Positions 11,454 to 22,465 of a stretch of DNA of 64,000 nt are shown here, piece by piece. The DNA is from Halictus rubicundus (taxonomy: Eukaryota; Arthropoda; Insecta; Hymenoptera; Halictidae). The position numbers and the translations under genes were made by a program. Location of the stretch: positions 8,736,001-8,800,000 of the forward strand of contig NC_135165.1 of assembly GCF_050948215.1 (NCBI RefSeq), given 5' to 3'. The stretch's first letter is position 1. Each line of letters begins with the position of its first letter. The notes below the pieces were generated by a model. The model made no database searches. It was not told the DNA's origin and saw only the letters and a program-made list of their open reading frames with translations.

Positions 11454-12417
11454 TGTAAGGAGTCCGAGCGACCGCGGCCCGTGCGGGCCGCAGCAGGGTG
11501 CCGTAGACCGGCCAGGGGCGCAGTTCATGATTACGGTGCGGACGTAACTTCAGGCTATTTTTTAGATTTAGCGGAACTTTCTGTTTTATCATAATTTATT
11601 AGAGACTTCGTATTTTAGCTAAAGGTCTCAATAGCCGTTGACGTACCGTAAGACATATGCGGACCAAATGCGGACCGTTAAGGGTCCTAGGTAGGCGACG
11701 AGGATTCGGGGCAAGGGTACGGAAGTGGATAAGGTGGTATAAAATTATAGAGATTGTCCTCACTTCGTTTATTAAGAATATCGGTAAGCGCGAATGTCAG
11801 TGCAGTGCTGGTGTTGTAGTCTCGGAGGCTTACAATCAACTGGCGACTCTCGTTGCATTCTTAAACACGTCGGAGTTAGAAAAGGCAAAAAGATGGGAGA
11901 GAAAAAGAAAAGAGAATAGAAAAGGAAAAGCTGAGAAGACAGTGACAGCGATAGGGACAGCGGAAAAGAGTCATAAACAGAGAAAGCTAAGAGGTAGGCG
12001 AAGGACCGAGACTAACGAAAACCAGACTAACTCTGACGACGTTCTCAAGGATGCATTGGAAATTCGTGAAGGGCTGGTCACCAAATGTGCGACTAGCAGA
12101 CAGGAAATAGAGAATAATAGCGTAACAGAGTTGGAAAGGAAAGAGAAATTCTTAGAAGAAATATATGCATTGGCGTACGTGGTGATATCGCCACCACAGT
12201 ACCTTAAAAAACTGATCAGTTTCCCTCACCCTGTCGCCTCTTGGAGGGCGTACATTAGTACTAAGACATGTGCGATTGGTTTTTTGAAAAGGTAGAGCGG
12301 AGAAGAAATGGATGTTGTCGTGGCGCGCACGAGGGTAACCTCTAGCCCCTTTTTATGAGAATAAACGTATTTATGTGAATCCTGACATCTTGGTCTATCC
12401 GTTTGGTCATCCTTACA
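11454..12417 (+). mobile_element. 964-bp solo LTR
   Basis: Starts TGTAAGGAGTC and ends ATCCTTACA, so the termini are inverted (TGTAAGG / CCTTACA). It is flanked by a perfect 4-bp duplication TATA (11450-11453 and 12418-12421). In plus orientation there is a TATA-like GGTATAAAATTAT near 11733, an initiator-like TCAGTGCAGTG near 11798 and a polyadenylation signal AATAAA at 12360. These suit a Gypsy-type LTR. No internal region remains. It encloses the 212-codon open frame at 11657-12295. Confidence 0.75.
11657..12295 (+). CDS. 212-codon open frame inside the solo LTR, doubtful
   Basis: The product would be strongly basic and rich in Lys, Arg and Glu in the middle (about residues 75-115), then less biased. 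I recognise no domain, signal peptide or membrane segment. It starts upstream of the TATA-like sequence and lies wholly within an LTR, so it is more likely a chance frame in purine-rich DNA than a protein gene. It could also be a short protein encoded by the parent retrotransposon's LTR. Confidence 0.15.
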   Translation: MRTKCGPLRVLGRRRGFGARVRKWIRWYKIIEIVLTSFIKNIGKRECQCSAGVVVSEAYNQLATLVAFLNTSELEKAKRWERKRKENRKGKAEKTVTAIGTAEKSHKQRKLRGRRRTETNENQTNSDDVLKDALEIREGLVTKCATSRQEIENNSVTELERKEKFLEEIYALAYVVISPPQYLKKLISFPHPVASWRAYISTKTCAIGFLKR

Positions 12418-12421
12418 TATA

Positions 12422-13351
12422 CAACCAATAAATACCGAGTTATTTTAGATAGTAGTTCTTACTGACTCACCCCGTATATCGGAATGCTTGATCGGGCTTG
12501 GGGAAATATTATTCAATCGGGTGTTTCGTCTAGCCCGAGAAATAAGGAATTCAAATGGGTTTCTCTCTTTCGTTCGATGGCGTTGCGACGTCGCACGTCG
12601 CTTCTTCCGACCGTTTTTATGTGGGTCAGTATCATTATTTAACCGCAGCCGAGTCCGCGACAAGATTCGCCCAGCCCCACCATTGCCCTAGTGAGCTGAG
12701 CCATTCATCGGACACGTATTACCGAAACAACGCTTAAACCTCGTCCAGTTTCAGTCGTTAAACTTCGAACCGCACTCACCTAGCTTTCAGCGGCGTGTTT
12801 GCACAGAGTGGACGCGCGCTGCAAAGCCGCGAAACACTCGCGCGCCCCTATGCCACCCTACAACCCCCCGACGAAAGTCGGTTTGCGGGAAATTACGGGG
12901 ATGGGGTTGATTCCGGTGACCGATTGTTGCCGGGCTAAGTCGATAATTGTCCCGCGGGACGTTTCGGAAATTTACCGGGACCGGACAACTCAATTCTATT
13001 GATGTTTATTAGTTCCAATGGCAGACTTGCGAATTTTCTGCAAAGTAACATTTGAGGGTTGAAATGGCTCCTGGAGGTTGATTTAAACGGGAGATTTTTA
13101 CTACATGTTTATACCATTTTCGAACCGTTCCTCTGCCTGCTAGAATAATCCTTATTTTAACACGCCGATCACAAACTTGACAATCGACAAAAGTAGTTTA
13201 GTAATTTCATCATAAACGTTTGTTGAACACTCAATTCATTCTACGAGAAAGTGTAAATTATTCGCGATCAATGTTTTGAAACAATGCTCGGGGTTGCATT
13301 TTTCTGCAAAAATTCGACCAAACATTCAAATAATTACGACAATGTAACTGT
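12422..13351. other. unassigned, partly CpG-rich
   Basis: 12530-12990 is CpG-rich with overlapping frames on both strands and no motif. 13000-13350 is AT-rich. Nothing supportable. Confidence 0.45.
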
Positions 13352-13480
13352 ATAAATATGTCTGTTCATTTTCGAAAAAGATAAAAATTTTTCTATAAAT
13401 ATGTCTGTCCATTTTCGAAGAAGATCAACATTTTTCTATAAATATGTCTGTCCATTTTCGAAGAAGATTAAAATTTTACT
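13352..13480 (+). repeat. three tandem 43-bp units
   Basis: Copies start at 13352, 13395 and 13438. Each begins ATAAATATGTCTGTYCATTT and ends TTTTTCT or a close variant. Copies two and three are more alike than either is to copy one. Confidence 0.9.
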
Positions 13481-14486
13481 GCATCGCCGAATTTTATGTT
13501 TCGAGCAATCTCTATTTTATTCGGAGCATGTCAAAAAATTGAATAGACCGGTCTCGTTTCTGTTTCATTTTTTTTTCATAAATTGGCCCAGGACAATGTA
13601 TACATCGCAGTGTCTGTTCCGAAAATAACAAAAAATTAGCCTGGAGCGAGGATGGGGGGGTGGGGGGGGGGGGGGGAAGTATCGCGGTGGTCGACACAAT
13701 TTCGTTGAAAATCGACGACACCAAATTTCCCGGCGGCGCGGCTAGCGGTCGGCGTATATCCCGAAAATATTTTTAATTATTCGAACTAAATTTTACAATC
13801 CTTCCGGTTTTCCTCCTGCCATCATCAATACCAGCAAATCCGGGCGATTCCATCGGGGAGAGAGGGTCGTGCACGTGCACGTGCGTCGAGATTAAACTGC
13901 CGCTCGTCAAATAGATCGAACACAATTAAAAAAATTGAATTTCCACAGGCCGCTCCCGCAAAACTTACAGGAACGAAGCGAAGCGAAGCCCGTGGACCGT
14001 GGACCGTCCGAATTCGGTTATATTTCCTCTGTTCGGTGCCGTAGCCGTCGCTTTTTCGATTCGTTCCCTTCCGGAACGTGAAACGAAAAAATCAAGCGCG
14101 CGCCTCGGACTGGACAGGCTTTATTATTTAATAAAATCCGTCACCCGGCCCGTGACAATTCGGCCAGTCGTTCGACGTGCCCGGGAATATCGACGATCGC
14201 CACGGACCGGGATCTTTTGTTTCGATTCGACGTACTTTCGCACCGAAACTCGCTCTCGAAAAGACGAATTTGCGCGAAAGCCAGCCCTACCCTTGCCACC
14301 TAGTAATTCTGTTGCGAAAAAAACAGATAGGTTACACTAGACATGAAATTATGGGTGTGAGTGTAAAGCAAAATTTCCATCACTTTCAAAGCCAAAGTGA
14401 AAAATTTCAAGTTGGTTTCAGGAAGAGTTCTGGGAAAAATCTACTTTCATAATATTATATTAGTCGTAATTATTTAGCACTTTTCA
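13481..14486. other. unassigned spacer with a poly-G tract
   Basis: A G-rich homopolymer run lies at about 13654-13676. 13720-14320 is CpG-rich. The 113-codon frame at 13999-14340 shows no motif. Confidence 0.45.
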
Positions 14487-15253
14487 TTAGCCTTCCGTCG
14501 GGCGCAATTGATCTGACAGGCACAGCGCGGCTATTGTGTCACATAGCCCTGTCGCTAGGCGACTTTGGCACCTGGCGCTCCCAGTAGATTTCTTTTGACG
14601 TACTCTATGCAACTTTCCCACTTAATTTGTCTTTAACCTTCACTACGGGAAATTGTTCAAGTTTTGTTCAGAGACCTCATTGCGCCGGAACTCGTCACAT
14701 TTTTGAAGTTACGAATTTACGAAATAATTGATTTTAAAAACTACTGGAATTCCGACCGATCTCCAAAACAGACTGAAAAGATTTCGTCCTCCTTCCGAGG
14801 AAGAAGAAAAAAGTCTTCTCCCACCCCCTAAATGAAAATGATACTCAACATGCACCAGCGAAACCGGGTTGAGAAGGCTGGCAAATCACAAATGCAAGAA
14901 ATGCGAGACGCCATCGCTGCTTTACTGAAGAAGGTACAAACCCCCTCTCCGAACATGACTGAATAGATTAATACCGTGATCGTTTTTGAACTAATTTCTA
15001 ACTTTCCTTTTTTTCACTTTACGATTTTCTAACTTTATCTTATTTACGGTATTTGATAGTAGGTCATAAATTTCATTAAAATTTATTCGGTTACTTCTTT
15101 CTTCTTTTGACACCCCTACTAATTATTTCCATCACTTGACAGTTGTATAAATTAACTTAATTATGTGTTTACCTATGTTTTCTGAATATGTGCCGATCCA
15201 GCACATCGTGCCCGAACTCAGCGGTCAACACATTGCGCCCGACGGAAGGTTAA
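14487..15253. mobile_element. piggyBac-type non-autonomous element with 18-bp perfect inverted ends
   Basis: CCTTCCGTCGGGCGCAAT at 14491-14508 is matched by its exact reverse complement at 15232-15249. The flanks are TTAG on the left and TTAA on the right, consistent with a TTAA target whose left copy mutated. The 759-bp interior has a short frame at 14832-14965 ending in KVQTPSPNMTE, preceded by a stretch coding acidic residues (PPSEEEEKSLLPPP). These look like leftovers of a longer gene, but the source is not recognised. Confidence 0.75.
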
Positions 15254-16085
15254 GAGACTGTTACTACTTCGAGCCAACGAAAAATGGTGGTCATTTGACT
15301 CCGTAATATTCTAGTTGGTGTCAGGACGAATTCAACGGCCTGCTTCACTGTTTCTCAAAACCTAGAAATAAGGCTAAAATAATTTTGCCCAGGAAAAAAA
15401 CGGGTTTCCAGCCCACTTTGCTACCGAGGGATAGATGTACAGCTTGTCGAGAGAATTGCCTGTTGCATAGCGTTTGATAACATCGTCACGGTTCATTTGT
15501 ATCGGACGCGGCTGGAAGGTTGAAAGATATCGGGCACTTAGCGACTCTCGCTTCACCGCTATTAGGCCAGGATCGCGCTTGGACGAGGTAGCGTCGTTTA
15601 ACGTCGAATTATCCAACCGAGTCGCGTTCCACGACTGTTAATCGACGATGAACCCGAAAGCATTGCCAGCGTAATCAATTAGAAACAGTACGATAGGGAA
15701 AATCGAGCTCCACGTCCGACCGTATCGTTTCTCCCCCCGAATTGATTGAACCTTTTGTTTTTCGCGCACCGGTGGAAATGAAGCGCGGAATTTCGTAGGG
15801 AGATAATGGGACGACTGACTAGCGTGGAAATGTCGGCGAAATGTTTCGCTGTACTCGCAACAATACCTCGGAAAAACATTTGCAGGAAATATTGCATTTA
15901 ATTAAGCTCCGGTAAAGCTTCTCTTTTATATTGAAGACTCGTCCTTTATCGCAATCGATCATGGAGTTAATTTCGTTTAGTTGACTGCCGCATTACATTG
16001 AATTTTCCACGAAGTGTACCTGTACCATTATGTAAAAGTAAAATAGAAAAATAGGAGTGTTATTTAAACATCAATGTGTGCTACG
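15254..16085. other. unassigned spacer
   Basis: Minus-strand frames at 15374-15616 and 15679-15897 carry no motif. CpG-rich around 15480-15850. Nothing else seen. Confidence 0.45.
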
Positions 16086-17515
16086 GTACTGTCATTTAAC
16101 CAAATTTTCAACATAGACCCACATAAAAAAGTTGTAAAAACTGTAGGAATATTTTAAAGGAAACTCCTACGTCCTAGGTGTGACGTAACGGGTGGAGTGA
16201 TTTCACACCGATTTCGCTAAAGTCCTTTATACTCTTAATAACACGATACTTCGTTAATACACTCGCTAGCTACTCTCGCTTCTCTAACTCTCGCTCTACT
16301 GACTCGCTCTGTACTGATTGACTCTCTCTCGACTGACTGACCTAACATCCCTCGCATTCGTCCCTTTTATCATAAGGCTCTCTTTCATTCTTCCTCTCTC
16401 GCACTCTCATTCTCTCTCTATCAGTTTCACATCCATTCGGAAAACCCAAACAGTCACGTACGCCCTGCGCTTGGCGCCCCTAAACACTTTACTCTTGTCA
16501 CCGAGACCCAAACACTCTTCTTTCACACTTCGGCCCAAACAGACTTCTTTTCACGCAGTACCCAAATACGTTGGCGCCACGATGTCGCGTCCACAGTCAC
16601 TCTAAACAATCATTCCAATACAGTGTCTCATTCATAACCCTACAAAACCAACTTTTAGTATTTTCTCTGTAATTCTGTCCAATCGCAATTTTTTCACAAT
16701 TCCTTCTTCAAATCCAAATGGTACGGTCCAATATTAAAAAAGCTATCTTTTTAAGAGCGTCCGAATATTAATCAAAGTCACTAGGGAACGGTCACTTTGA
16801 TCACCGGTAATAGTTGCAACGAAGATAGTTGTAATGATCTGTCCATACTTGAACGCGACCATAATGTACGTGCACAGGTATAATCTAACGGCGCAGCACG
16901 CGTTCGCGAAACTTCTTGGCCGAAAGGTGCGCGCCACAGGCTCGAAATTGCGGCGGGTATTACGTATTACATCCCTTTGAAGCTCGATTATCTTGTACGT
17001 AATTTCCATCAGTCAGCCACTCGGTCTCGTCGGCCAGTTCCTTGGAGAATTACGATTAACTCGAACATCGAGCCAGCCCCGATAACTCGATCGGGACGAA
17101 CTTCCCGTCGAATCGTCTTAACTAATATCTCTGCCGGGACACACGTACCACCCCATAACTCGATGTACATCCGTGATCGCGTAGATCAATCCTGCCGAGG
17201 GAGAACGTTCCGCCCAAGGAGCCCTCGTGACCGTGATTTAAGGACAATCTGTCTTCGATCTGCGACAATAGTCTTCTCTTTTCCACGATCTTCTACAGCC
17301 TGTCACAGTAACAGCGGGACACTTTTAAAAATACGAAAACTTTTTTAATATCGGACCATATGACTTGGATTTTTTCTTGAGGGTAGTTAATACATGATGC
17401 GAAGGAAGAATTTTGAAAAAATTGCAATTGATCGGAGTTGCAGAGAAAATAGTAAAAGTTGATTTTTACAAGATCTTTATGTGGGCCTATATTGAAAATT
17501 TCAAAGACACTTTTT
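16086..17515. repeat. large inverted-repeat element split by a solo LTR
   Basis: The right arm at about 17335-17515 reads CTTTTTTAATATCGGACC... through GTGGGCCTATATTGAAAATT. Its reverse complement occurs as a left arm in two pieces, 16086-16141 and 16645-16745, separated by the LTR at 16142-16644. The arms flank a central region of about 600 bp with unassigned overlapping frames. A related single arm also occurs at 50163-50310. Confidence 0.6.
16142..16644. mobile_element. 503-bp solo LTR, same family as 39942-40397
   Basis: On the plus strand it starts TGTAGGAATATT and ends AACCCTACA. It is flanked by a perfect 4-bp duplication AAAC (16138-16141 and 16645-16648). Its reverse complement aligns over its length with 39942-40397, so the two are opposite-orientation copies of one Gypsy-type family. 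It interrupts the left arm of the 16086-17515 inverted repeat. Open frames here (e.g. 16318-16605) are by-products of the LTR. Confidence 0.85.
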
Positions 17516-18368
17516 GTAAATCTGAATTGTAAAAATTTTGAAATAAAAATTTGACCGTAATTTGAAGTACTAAAAATATTACAAAATTTTGAGGAGTATG
17601 CATGAATGCATTTTTTACAACTGAATAGAACCAGTAAAGAGATAAATGAATTCTTATTTGGTTCGTGTGTTCAAATTAATACGATTTCCTAGTATATTAA
17701 TAAATATTCGAATAATTTAATAAATAAGTTCTTATAGTATTAATAGAAAAGATCGTTGAATAAAGTTTGCTTATATCTCGAAAGTGTAAAGAACATTTAA
17801 AGGATGCTACGAGTTTAGGAAATCGCCGAAGTCGAACATATTTACGTTTCGCCAACCAGGAGATGTTTTCGGTGCTAGAGTCAATTTGCCGATTTGTCGG
17901 GCAGCAAACTCGTGTCTCTCGTTAGCTAAGTTTATTTAGTGATCCGGGGCCACGGTTCGGCGGGTTCGTAAGTTGACTCGTGGTCGCAACTGTGACACGG
18001 AAACTCTTGACTCATCGTGGCCGAGGTAATACATGCGGGACCGAAGATTTCCTCATAAAATCTCACAAAGTGAAACCGGAGCTTTGACGAGAGTGAAAAC
18101 CCACCGAGTCTGAGGCTAATCGGGTCAGGAATTACAATTCCCCTTTGTCAGCTCCTTCAGAATTGTCAATGACTTCGCAGCGACGTGCAATCAACAGTGA
18201 AGTCATTTCTCGTCTCTTCCAAACGCTATTTCAGTTAGTCCACAATCATCACATCGACTACTTAAACATTAATCATTCATTCAATATGGAAAAAATTTTG
18301 TACACATAAAGTTTATAATTCTTCACCGAAATTGGCTAACAATACATAGATTAGAGATTAACAATGTT
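17516..18368. other. unassigned spacer
   Basis: AT-rich to about 17800, then more CpG-rich. No feature supported. Confidence 0.5.
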
Positions 18369-19431
18369 TTAACACTATTTCTACCGACACTTCACGTATA
18401 CCTATTCCTACCGCGACCGGTCAAATGACCGGTCTTTAGCACAACTTATATTTTTTAATATAGAACTATCGGAACTAACTAAAAATCTCCTTCTCTTTCG
18501 TCCTCTACGTACGTTCGAAGGATTCTCTTCGTCCTCATCGGTGTTCGAGTCGGTCTCAAATAGATCCTAATTTTCCGCATTGTCATTTTCAAATCACACT
18601 CTTCATCAATATTATTTATTTTCTCTAATAATAAATTTACACTCTTCGAACGTCTTGACATTTTGGGAATGAATATTCAAGGGATAAAATAAAAACTAAT
18701 ATATAAAAATGTAAATCAAGATGGATAAAAAAATGAACAAAAGATAAAATGTGAAACTTACTACGAAGTATTGTTGGTTTGTTCACTTTTTTCAAAATGA
18801 CACTTATAACACGTAATACAATATAAAATAAAAGTAGAATAATAATAGAATAAAAATACAAAATAGTAAAAGACTGCCGAATATGCTCCTTGTAACTTTC
18901 ACGTTTTGATGCTCTCTGTTCAGGTCACAAGACTTTACTGATTGGAATTCGTGAGAAGACGTCTAGGCATCCCCTGCGGTTATGATTTTATTTATTTTAC
19001 AGTCATAGTAGATAAGACGGTGTAAGAAAATCCGAGGTTCTGGACCGCTTCGGATACCAATCAGGCAAATAAACACTTTGATGTGCCGTAAAGCAGTCCC
19101 TGGAAGGCACTTTTCGGCTAAAATCATGCCACAACTGCATTACCTTTCGTTTGCAACAACTTTATAGTTTCGGAATTGAGTCTTTGAAAGAATACTATTA
19201 CAAAAAGATATGAATCGTTCTACCGGTCAAATGACCGGTCGTGGTAGGTAAGACAGACTACAAATTTTTCTCAGAAACTAAACAATAAAAAAAGAAGTGA
19301 ATATTGAAAAATGCATTATACGCATATTTTAGGAAATTCGATTTAGGAGATTCAATTACGTTGTATATAGGAAATTCTAATCGAAATTTTAAAAACGGTC
19401 ATTTGACCGGTCGCGGTAGGAATAGTGTTAA
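18369..19431 (-). mobile_element. internally deleted piggyBac-type element
   Basis: TTAA at 18369-18372 and TTAA at 19428-19431 bound a 1,063-bp element. Left end CACTATTTCTACCG and the reverse complement of the right end CACTATTCCTACCG match. Both ends carry the subterminal palindrome CGGTCAAATGACCG next to CCTACCGCGAC, and another copy sits at 19213-19245. The N-terminal remnant of a transposase lies on the minus strand near the left end. It is a deletion derivative and cannot mobilise itself. Confidence 0.8.
18481..18661 (-). pseudogene. N-terminal remnant of a piggyBac-type transposase
   Basis: From the ATG at 18661-18659 the minus strand reads MSRRSKSVNLLLEKINNIDEECD. After a shift of frame it gives an acidic stretch with TDSNTDEDEENPSN followed by basic RRGRKRR. 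An acidic low-complexity N-terminus followed by basic residues is typical of piggyBac transposases. The catalytic core is gone. Confidence 0.55.
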
Positions 19432-20487
19432 AGCACGCAAAACAGAAGTCTCCTTCGAATACATTGTAACAACTTGGAGGCTTCTAAAATTGAATTTTTA
19501 ATTCGTAAAAAGAACAAAGAAAAAATCAATTTGACACAATCTGAAACTACTGTATAAAAAATAAAAGAATTAGGAAAACATTGGAATCTTCTACATGAAT
19601 TTTCTAAAAGACTTGTGGCGGTATTCGACGTATTGCGGATGAGGGTACCTATTCAGCTTGACATTGTTCTTGAGTGGGATGAGAGTGTATGGGTCCTATA
19701 AAATTGTCCGGTAGACCATAAAGAGATCAATTTCGAAAGGAGAAGAGGGGATAGAGATTTTCTCGTTGCGAAAAAAGCATTATCGTCTTATATCGAAAGA
19801 AAACTGTACAACCGAATGCGATCTACGCCCCCCCCCCCCCCCCGTTGGTATGAACAGTCGCGGTATAGTAATGCGGTTATAGTACACGTGCTACGCAGAC
19901 CTAGGTAGAGAATTCGATGGATCCAGCTTCGCGTATTATTGTCGAGGAGCGCAGACACACTCGGCGCCCTTAACAGGATTGTCCTCATTTGCCAGGCAGA
20001 TTCTATTGTGTCCGGCCAAGGTTTGAACTTCGATCGAGTTCCCTCGGATGTTTTGTCCCGCGAGATCGAATAGGGAAAGGCTGCTTTATTGCGATCCCGT
20101 GAGCACGAAGTGTCGCGAAAAATGCCGGTATAGCGGAAACTTCCTGCCGAGGATCGTGAGCCAGGGATATCTTTTATTGCGCACTGGTAACAGTCACAGT
20201 ATCGATGCGATTAGAAAATGCAGTTCGAGGAATGATGCAGACTCTCGATTCAAACCGAGAGTGCAAACAAGCATGTCTCGGCCCCTGTACATTTCTTTCG
20301 GAGATTATTGGGAATTCTTTGATTTTTGTTTTAATGCGGTAGAAGAATGTTTCGTTACCTTCTTGAACAGGCAACGCATTTTATGCACTTGCAACAACAT
20401 CATCAGAAGTTTCGAGTGATAAAGAATTAGGCACTTGTCGGATCTATGATGTTCTCCTTACAATTGTTACTCAGAAATTGTTAAAAT
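19432..20487. other. unassigned spacer with a poly-C tract
   Basis: A C homopolymer of about 16 bases lies at 19828-19843. Frames at 20048-20419 (plus) and 20174-20374 (minus) overlap and show no motif. Confidence 0.5.
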
Positions 20488-21213
20488 GGTTAAACTTCAC
20501 CTTGGAAACCCAGACATTTTTAACTTTTTACTACATAATGCTGTACATCTTGAGGAGAAAACGCCAAAAATCTCCAAGTCTCTGTAGACCCGCGATAAGG
20601 TAGAGTGACAACGTCACCGACAAGATTAGGCGAAAAGTGGTTTCACGTGCGTCAACTTTTCGTCTTTATATAAGAATATTTTTCGCTAGGAAAGGGCTCA
20701 TTCGGAAGAGGAAGATTCAATGTAGCGCGCGATGGTCATTAGCCGACGAGATTATGCAGATATTTTGTAATATAAGTGTTAGAAGTAGGTCAAAAATTGA
20801 TGACGTGCATGCCACGGAATCCTAGTATTTTTATTCCATTGGATGAGTTTTCTGGACGAAATCGAGTGTAGAGCGTGCTAGAAAATATCCCCAGCTACAA
20901 ATTGAGCTACAGTTTGTCTTGACTCTCTGCGAAATAAAGCCAAAAACTTGACGCACGTTTCGGCATGGCTTTCTGGCATCAGAATTCATGATATCGATAA
21001 TGTAGATGAAAACATGTGACAAGTTTAGTCACAGACTTAAGACCCGTCGGATCAAGACGAAGGCGGATCTTAAGTCTGTGTCCGAAGGTACCAACGGAAG
21101 TTTTACAACAGTTACGGACCTGCTGACTCTGCAGAAGTCACGTGACTACCCTTGGACCTCAAGGCGAGGAGTTCACTGGTTCAAAAGTTATGCGTGTTCA
21201 AAGAAGAGCGATT

Positions 21214-21937
21214 TTAACACGTTAAGCGCGAAACTTGTATCTATGGACTTTCCATTCACGATGCAAGTAACTACAAGTTTGTGTCTAAACAGAAGTCACC
21301 CCTCCGAGTCTGCCGACGCATCGCCTAAACGAAAAGTCTGGTGTCGGTCTTCGTGGACCAACGGCGCACAGTGGGCAATTTGGACAAAATCGGATTCAAA
21401 ATCAAGGAACTTTCGATAGGAATGAGGTAGAGCGATGAAATCTTTTTTAAATGAAAGCTGCAACTTTGTAGAATATGGGAAAAATAGAGATATTGTGGTA
21501 CGAACGTTTTTTAACCTCGAGAAAATTCGTTAAACGCGCACAAATTCAAGAAAATTTTAGTTTTTCCAATACCATGCGCGGAAAAATTTTTTTTTAACAT
21601 GCTATACATCATTTCCCATAGATTTTTTCACGCTGATTTCAAATCTGGTCTCAAAATTTGTCTACGACTTCAGGATTTTGCAAAAAATAGATTTTTGTGA
21701 CAAAAACTAATGAAGTCATTTTTTCGTTGAAATGATTGGATGGTAATAACCTCTCTATTTTTCCCATATTTTACAAAGGTTCAGCTTCCATTAAAAAAAA
21801 TTTCATCGCTCTACCTCATTCCTATCGAAAGTTCCTTGATTTTGAATCCGATTTTGTCCAAATTGCCCACTGTGCGCCGCCTGAACGGAAAGTTTAGTAT
21901 CGGTCTCCTGGGACCGACGTAGCACTTAACGTGTTAA
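21214..21937. mobile_element. TTAA-bordered MITE core inside copy B
   Basis: TTAACACGTTAAGCGC at the left edge (TTAA 21214-21217) mirrors GCACTTAACGTGTTAA at the right edge (TTAA 21934-21937). The equivalent core in copy A is about 10017-10230, with a decayed left edge. It may be a piggyBac-type MITE that inserted into the ancestor of A and B, or simply a family-internal repeat. Confidence 0.5.
21367..21874. mobile_element. Transib/RAG-like MITE with CACAGTG ends
   Basis: The 508-bp element begins CACAGTGGGCAATTTGG and ends with its reverse complement. Inverted arms run about 124 bp (21367-21490 and 21751-21874) with few mismatches. Flanks are CGGCG (left) and CGCCG (right). Copy A has the empty site, a single CGCCG followed by CCTGAAC at 10168-10172. 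CAC-initial ends plus 5-bp CG-rich duplications are hallmarks of Transib elements, and CACAGTG is the RAG recombination-signal heptamer. Superfamily inferred from ends only, since no transposase is present. Confidence 0.7.
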
Positions 21938-22465
21938 GCATTTTTGACAGGTAGGGGCGCCGCCATATATGTTTGTGCTCGGCATTGCGCACCGTTTGAC
22001 GAGCGGAACCGCTGGATGGCAGCACAAGCATGTTCTAATGTCATTTTCAACCAACTTGGAGTATACCTTCTCTCCGAGATTCCGTATAAGATTTCCTACA
22101 TTTTAATTATTGTTTGATGACAGCTTGTCCCAGAACAAAACGTAATCGCTTAACTTTAAATATGCACAATTTTTGAACCAGGGAATTCCTCGGCTTAAAA
22201 CTTCGATTTTTGGCTTTTTCTCGTCGCGAAGTACAGGATTATATAGTAAAAAATTAAACACTTCTGGGTTGTCATGGTGAAGTTAAGCCGTTATAATTTT
22301 TTCGGTGACAAATTAAAATTTTTTATTCGTCTTGTTTTAGTAAAAAATGCATTTCATGGACTTATGACACGATGGCCAGAAAGTTGCAATCAACTAGGCA
22401 TTTGTCACATCTATAAACCCTTCAGAATGGTTTCTCATCAATTTTTAGAACTTTTTCATTAGTAA

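Larger units (their letters stand above)
20488..22289. mobile_element. long-inverted-repeat element, copy B, with nested insertions
   Basis: Ends GGTTAAACTTCACCTTGG (left) and the complementary GGTGAAGTTAAGCC (right) match copy A at 9926-10640, with inverted arms of about 90 bp. Compared with A it has about 620 bp of extra sequence (about 20574-21205) and a 508-bp MITE (21367-21874) inside the shared TTAA-bordered core (21214-21937). A 16-bp imperfect inverted repeat (about 21030-21080, CACAGACTTAAGAYCC) lies in the extra part. No coding capacity. Confidence 0.7.

Noticed and set aside
13999..14340. 113-codon frame as a host exon
   Set aside because: No domain, no clear splice acceptor or donor pair, and CpG-rich context.
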